DNA from: Megamerina dolium
Taxonomy: Eukaryota; Arthropoda; Insecta; Diptera; Megamerinidae
Assembly (NCBI GenBank): GCA_963854835.1
Contig: OY978530.1
Span: forward strand, 31,561,195-31,625,194
DNA: 64,000 bases
Direction of reading: 5' to 3'
Below are positions 63,855 through 64,000 of this stretch, in pieces; position 1 is the stretch's first letter, and every line of letters begins with the position of its first letter. The notes below the pieces were generated by a model. That model had not been told where the DNA came from. It saw only the letters and a program-made list of their open reading frames with translations, and did not search any database. Both the position numbers and the translations under genes were made by a program.

Positions 63855-64000
63855 CTTCCGTCATCTTGCTATCTAACTTGGAGGGTGTGTCAACAATCTC
63901 TAAGGACGCATAAGTGACACCTTCCATTTCAACTGGCCTACTTTTAGCAAAATTTTGGGGTTCCTGGTTTATTGGCCGTATCTGGGTCCCCCGTAGTTTC

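Larger units (their letters stand above)
57466..64000 (-). mobile_element. mdg1/412-like LTR retrotransposon E5, truncated by window edge
   Basis: Minus-strand order from high to low coordinates: protease, RT, RNase H, integrase, a 2.6-kb non-coding stretch, polypurine tract (GAGAGAAGGGAGGGA at ~57519-57533) and a short LTR-like terminus. Integrase and RT are most like the mdg1/412 group. 5' LTR and gag lie beyond 64000. Catalytic residues of PR, RT and IN are all replaced. Confidence 0.8.

Overview
This is a eukaryotic, AT-rich, transposon-dominated window with no recognisable conserved host gene. The TE mix points to a higher fly, and a tephritid fruit fly fits best: an insect errantivirus, DD41D rosa-type mariner copies (rosa was described from Ceratitis), Harbinger, P-like, SINE, and jockey- and RTE-type elements, with many long (TA)n tracts. 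The tephritid assignment is inference.

Layout. 1-6.8 kb: a young, apparently complete errantivirus (gag, pol, env, two near-identical LTRs) inside a (TA)n tract. 6.8-10 kb: Pol III-promoter-like repeat, Tc1 scrap, TTAA-flanked MITE, two opposed SINE copies, degraded mariner. 10-12 kb: a Tc1 relic split by a mariner deletion derivative. 12.3-16.9 kb: three copies of one Tc1 family among TA repeats. 18.2-19.5 kb: rosa-like mariner. 19.9-21.65 kb: Harbinger relic (MADF gene plus intron-containing transposase). 21.85-27.47 kb: a Ty3/gypsy-type LTR element (copy E1) carrying an inserted Tc1 with an open transposase, then a solo LTR in inverse orientation. 27.5-33.5 kb: Harbinger relics and MITEs, jockey/CR1-like RT relic, SINE. 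34.6-43.5 kb: a minus-strand P-like transposase relic broken up by a mariner, by LTR copy E2 (itself hit by a jockey-like element) and by a SINE. 43.5-46.8 kb: two more rosa copies and an orphan tRNA-Lys primer site. 47.7-49.0 kb: a possible four-exon small gene with a SINE in its first exon. 50-53.75 kb: LTR copy E3, the best preserved. 54-57.4 kb: related copy E4. 57.5-64 kb: a minus-strand mdg1/412-like element (E5), cut by the window edge and carrying an RTE-like insertion.

The most unusual signal is the E1/E2/E3 family. Each copy encodes a Gag with an N-terminal SAP-like motif and CCHC knuckle(s), joined directly to integrase, with protease, reverse transcriptase and RNase H missing at the same junction. 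E4 carries the missing PR/RT part but lacks RNase H and IN. Together they suggest an RT-less gag-integrase lineage mobilised in trans. Other notable points are E5, whose PR, RT and IN catalytic residues are all substituted, and the candidate spliced gene at 47.7-49.0 kb.
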